A stretch of 64,000 nt of DNA. Origin: Buddleja alternifolia (taxonomy: Eukaryota; Streptophyta; Magnoliopsida; Lamiales; Scrophulariaceae). Of the stretch, positions 60,182 through 64,000 are shown one piece after another (position 1 is the first letter of the stretch; the number at the start of each line of letters is the position of its first letter). Location: the NCBI GenBank assembly GCA_019426215.1, contig CM033405.1, forward strand, positions 9,277,001-9,341,000, in the 5' to 3' direction. The notes beneath the pieces were generated by a model. The model was given only the letters and a program-made list of their open reading frames with translations. It did no database searches and was not told where the DNA came from. The translations under genes and the position numbers were made by a program.

Positions 60182-60476
60182 TATTTATAATTCCGTTATT
60201 TCCTTCGTTTTGTTCGAATACTACAATACTTGAGTTGACAAATCTTACTGAAAAGTCTGCTTTCAATCTCTTCTGCTTTTCTTTACTGAATTGAAATTCT
60301 TGTTTTTTTTTTCCCGTATAATTTGCTGATAATTTGTTCCATTTTTAGCTGTTTTAAGAATTTGGCTGATCAGATTTTTCTATCTAATTTCAATTACAGG
60401 GTCGATCACTTCATTAATTTCATCATGCAAAGCCACTACAAATCCAACGAATCCCACATCATGGATCAAAACCCAG
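60182..60476 (+). other. Weak candidate host promoter and first coding exon
   Basis: TATTTATA at 60182, a transcribed-looking T/C-rich leader, an acceptor-like TTTCAATTACAG ending at 60399, an ATG at 60425 with a short open reading MQSHYKSNESHIMDQNP, and donor CCCAG followed by GTGAAAAC at 60477. I cannot identify the protein or a convincing next exon. It could equally be a chance arrangement. Confidence 0.2.
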
Positions 60477-60489
60477 GTGAAAACTAGTT

Positions 60490-61505
60490 AAGTTCTAATG
60501 TAATATGTCTATGTGACAAAAATTCATTTCTGCCGGCAACAATTGGATTATATATAAAGAAACGGCTGATGAAAAGGCAACAACTTGCATGGGATCAAGT
60601 AGGTTTTGGCATCTAATGGAAATCATAACTCCGGGTTTATTCAGATACGATCTTTTATTGCAAACTTTGTTGCATTTTTATAATTAAACGTGTTACTGAC
60701 TCAATAAGGTTAATACGGATTGGAATAGAAGATATCAATCGGAATTTTCCTGGCATGTGGAATCTCAAGTCTTAAATAGTCTCTACCCTTCATTCTTTAG
60801 TCATGCAGTCAGCACGTCACTTGCTTTAACACACGCTTAAGAAAATCCCATATTTTACGCTTATGTATTTTGATGCTTTAACTTTCTCCCTTGGTATATA
60901 TTTATATATATCAAGATTAATTATATATGTTTTAGTAATAAAATAAATTGTGCATGGTACAAAATTAAAATAGGAATCATCTGTATGATGCACATGATAT
61001 AAGGGTTAGGGACGATTTTTTTTTTTTTTTAAGAAAAAAGAAAAAAAATAGGGCTAGAGTTATAAAATTTAAAACAATATACATAGAGAAGTACTTTATG
61101 TCACATGAATTTCATGCATGAACACTGTTTAATCCTTAAAAAAAAAATTCAACACTCAAACTAATGAATCATCTATGCCAAAAGTGAATAAATCGTGACT
61201 GACCAATTAGGGTCTAGGGTGGATTTTTGGACTATTGGGATATAATGGTCAATAACAAAATAGGGAGATTTATTAATGTCTTTAAAAAAGAGAAATTTAA
61301 GAGATGCATAAAGGTAAATTGAATAATAATGGGTTAAATATATACTACCCCTGTGAAATTTTAAATTATCAACTCACCCTCCTGTTTAAAAAAACAAATA
61401 ACAAAAAAACTTCTGTGAAAAATTATGTTATACACACCACCACCTTTACAAAATTTCGCCTACAATTTTTCTGCAAAGACAAAAAGCTCCTGATCTTTTA
61501 AAATA
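60490..61505. other. AT-rich stretch, nothing recognised
   Basis: No ORF with family signal, no repeat beyond poly-T and poly-A runs (61018-61030, 61137-61148). Confidence 0.5.
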
Positions 61506-63078
61506 GAAAAAATTGTACTTTTGGTCCTATATATTATGGGGTGACACATTGGGATAATATCTTTTTCAACTTGCAATTAAATCCTTTATCTTTCCATTTT
61601 GTGATAATTTCAATCATTAGAGTGGCAATTTTGGTCCTCCGGACCAAGAAATTTTAAAATTTGGGAATTTTCCTGATTTTGGAGGGAAAATTGAAACTTT
61701 TGCTAATTTGTGTGGTTGGGTGGGGGGTGGGGGGGATTGAGGCTTATTCTAATATTATATTCTATATATATTGTTAGATAAACGCACAATACACACTCAA
61801 AACAACAATATTCAAATAATAATATACAATCATTAATGATTAAACTTAGCATTTCTTTTTTCATTTTTAATACTTATTTACCTATTTTTGTTTATTAATT
61901 AAGACTCATAATTTTAAAGTATCTTAAAATAATATAAATTAATATTATTAAATATCAGTGGTTGTATATAATATACATTAACTGCAAACTTTAGAAAAAT
62001 TATGAAGTACTCCCCATCTCCATAACATGTCGAGTACCCCTCTCAGATAAATTATAAAATTATTTTTAACTTAGTTTGACTTATGTGTGTGTGTATATAT
62101 AAATTATAACATGAATTTGATTTATTATAAAATATTTTATAAAAATAACTTCCCGTTCCTCTCAGATTCAAAAATTAACTTTTCATTAATACATTGTAAA
62201 ATTCTCATTTCTCTCTTATTTTTATTTAGTATTTTAAATTTGACCGAAAACTTTTATTAAATAATATGCAATACTCGTGTGTCTGTAACATGTCAGTTAG
62301 ACCTCCAGACGCATATAATGTTGCATCCAATTTTTTTCCTTTAAATTTCGAGATGGCCCATGACTATATTCAATACATATCCTTCCTCATTTCCATCTCC
62401 AATGACTATTTAAGAGCTATACAAAGTAATTTTATAAAATTTTGTCTGAATCTTATTATTTAAAATTCAATTAAAATATGACAAATTCATAAATAAATAA
62501 ATAAATAAGAGCATGTGATTATGAACCTATAAATAAATTAAACATATTCCTACTATGACATTCAAATGTGTCAATTTTATTTTTATTATGTATATATTTA
62601 GATATGTGTGTGTGTGTATATATAGAGTATATAATAAAGTAAACTTATATTGTTCATGATACTTTAAAATGGTGAGTATTAATGAGTAAGAAAAAACTGA
62701 TACAAGCTAAAGCATGAAAAATAAAAATAAATTAGTGTTAGACATTATTTAGTGATTGTTATAAATATATTTTAGCATACTTGTATTTTACCAAGTTTAT
62801 TTTTATTTGTGCATCTCAAATGGATGCACAATAACTATTTTCACCTCAAAATCAGTAAAAGCTCCACTTTCCCCAATAAAATCTAAAAAATCCCTATATT
62901 GGATGCAAAATCCCTAAGTTTTACAATATTTCGTCCTAGATGACAAAAATTGTCACTCCAAGAACTGAAATTGCCACAAAATTTAAAGATAAATGATTTA
63001 ATTACATGTTAGAAAAGATATTGTCTCAAAGTTGTCATCCCCTAATATATATGACCAAAATTGCACTTTTCCAATATA
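61506..63078. mobile_element. TIR element, non-autonomous, about 1.57 kb
   Basis: The left arm from about 61506 (AATTGTACTTTTGGTCCTAT...) aligns with the reverse complement of the right arm ending about 63078 (GTGCAATTTTGGTCATAT...) over at least 130 bases, including TATATATTA, ATAATATCTTTT/ACAATATCTTTT, CAATTAAATC and CAATTTTGG blocks. Ends are accurate to about 10 bases; no target duplication was settled. The interior is AT-rich without transposase. Confidence 0.65.
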
Positions 63079-64000
63079 TTTACACAAATGTATTAGTATT
63101 TTATTTTATATTTTAATAATTATTTTATATTTAATTTTCTTTTTCTTCTTCCTAACTTCATTCTCTTCCCCAATCCCTAACCCCTAATACACAATTCATC
63201 TCTCCCACAAAAATTCAGCCCCCAAACACATGCCACCAATCGAGCAGAGGGGGATGGGGAGGGGTGAGGCGGCAATACAAGATTTTAAAGAGCCAACGAT
63301 CTGTGATTTCTAGAGACTGGGGGGGAGTTCCTAGGCAACGAGCTACGATTTCGGGGAGTGGTGGGGGGCATGAAGGGGAAGGGGCATGGGCAGGGCAAAT
63401 TAGGAGGCAAAAAAGAGGGGGGACTTGTAGAGGAAATCGGCGTGGTGGCGGGTAGAAGGGAAGAAGTGCAGCGGGCGGACGGATATAGAGGTGAGAAGAA
63501 GGTGGTGGCAGACGATCTGGCAAAGAAGAGGCGCTGTCTACCCGCGGTGGCTGGGTTGAGGTGGTGGCTAGTGTCGATTTATATGTACTAGTGCAGGTAA
63601 CACATTCGATGCGTGTGAAAAAAAAAACTTAAAGAAATTCTTTTAGTAAAACTCAATTTGATAATTAACTTTTTGAATCAAAATCACATAAAGTAAACAT
63701 AAAGAAGAGAGTCCGAAGAAAAAAAAAAAAAGAGGAATAAGAGAAAAAGGAAAAATGAATGTGTGATATGAGAGAAAATGTGAGAGTAATTAGGGACATA
63801 TCGGGGGGGGGGGGGGGGAGAGAAAAATGTTAGATGTGAAAGAGAAGTTATTTGAGATATTTTTTAAATTTTGGAGGGTTTCACCAAAATTTGACAGGCC
63901 AAGATGGTTACTCTAGGCCCTTCCTGCTTTATATAATAGTATAGATGCGTGTATCTATCTATCTATATATATATATGTCTGTGTGTGGGGGGGGTGTTGG
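63079..64000. other. GC/purine-rich low-complexity sequence at window end
   Basis: 63200-63600 is G-rich on the plus strand (runs such as GGGGGATGGGGAGGGG) and yields overlapping ORFs on both strands with Pro- or Gly/Arg-rich composition, typical of biased sequence and not of a gene. A 16-base G run lies at 63803-63818. The words GATGCGTGT (about 63609 and 63945) and TATATAATAGTATAGATG near 63935 may mark a non-autonomous element end, not resolved. Confidence 0.4.

Noticed and set aside
63215..63591. Overlapping ORFs on both strands with Pro-rich or Gly/Arg-rich composition
   Set aside because: They result from G-rich low-complexity DNA; no start context, no domain, both strands open.
1..64000. 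CRISPR arrays, rRNA or tRNA genes, bacterial-type operons
   Set aside because: None seen; direct repeats are LTRs, microsatellites or the short tandem units listed, and PBS sites are only 12-20 base tRNA complements.

Overview
The window is plant nuclear repeat DNA and I see no confident host gene in it. The element families (Ty1/copia Sirevirus-like and Angela/Tork-like, Ty3/gypsy Tat-like, LINE, TIR elements), plant LTR promoters and PBS sequences complementary to initiator tRNA-Met all indicate a flowering plant. The extra 3' ORF of the Sirevirus-like elements resembles, from memory only, a large family of hypothetical proteins in Lamiales, so an asterid is a tentative guess.

The layout is nested retrotransposons. 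From the outside in: F is a Tat-type gypsy element on the minus strand (52163 to about 57980) with its PBS and 5' LTR on the right; a solo LTR (G, 55694-57303, TSD CTTGA) sits in its leader. A minus-strand copia element E inserted into the F integrase, and its 5' LTR (46652-52162) is split by D (46827-50671, TSD ATCAC), an internally deleted copia element carrying a LINE ORF1 fragment. B is a plus-strand Angela/Tork-like copia element (24962-45479) left of E. B is itself split in its 5' LTR by S2 (right end at 24961) and in its integrase by S1b (27296-41571). S1b in turn contains a gypsy-type solo LTR (30813-32286, TSD GTAGC).

The left 25 kb holds two more Sirevirus-like pieces on the minus strand. 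S1a (1-9392) has the 3' LTR, extra ORF and pol but is broken in gag. S2 (13985-24961) has the 5' LTR, PBS, gag, pol and part of the extra ORF. Between them lie an unassigned LTR-like tail, a 1-kb TIR element with long arms (10185-11208), and an inverted plus-strand copy of the S2 extra ORF (about 12015-13984) that meets S2 tail to tail.

The most interesting object is the extra ORF (aORF) downstream of pol in S1a, S1b and S2: about 1,370 codons, no visible membrane segment, lysine-rich stretches and a predicted helical C-terminal part. S1b and S2 carry GT-AG introns of 84 and 80 nt at the same codon. S1a has exactly the sequence expected after splicing out the S1b intron, so S1a looks like a descendant of a spliced and reverse-transcribed RNA. 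The 0.8-0.9 kb between pol and aORF is conserved in all three elements and holds a shared 18-base motif, CACGTG boxes, TATA-like sites and two polypurine tracts.

The right end (57980-64000) is AT-rich non-coding DNA with a tandem duplication, a weak candidate first exon of a host gene, a 1.57-kb TIR element and GC/poly-G low-complexity sequence. All retroelement coding regions are pseudogenes with stops, frameshifts or lost catalytic residues.
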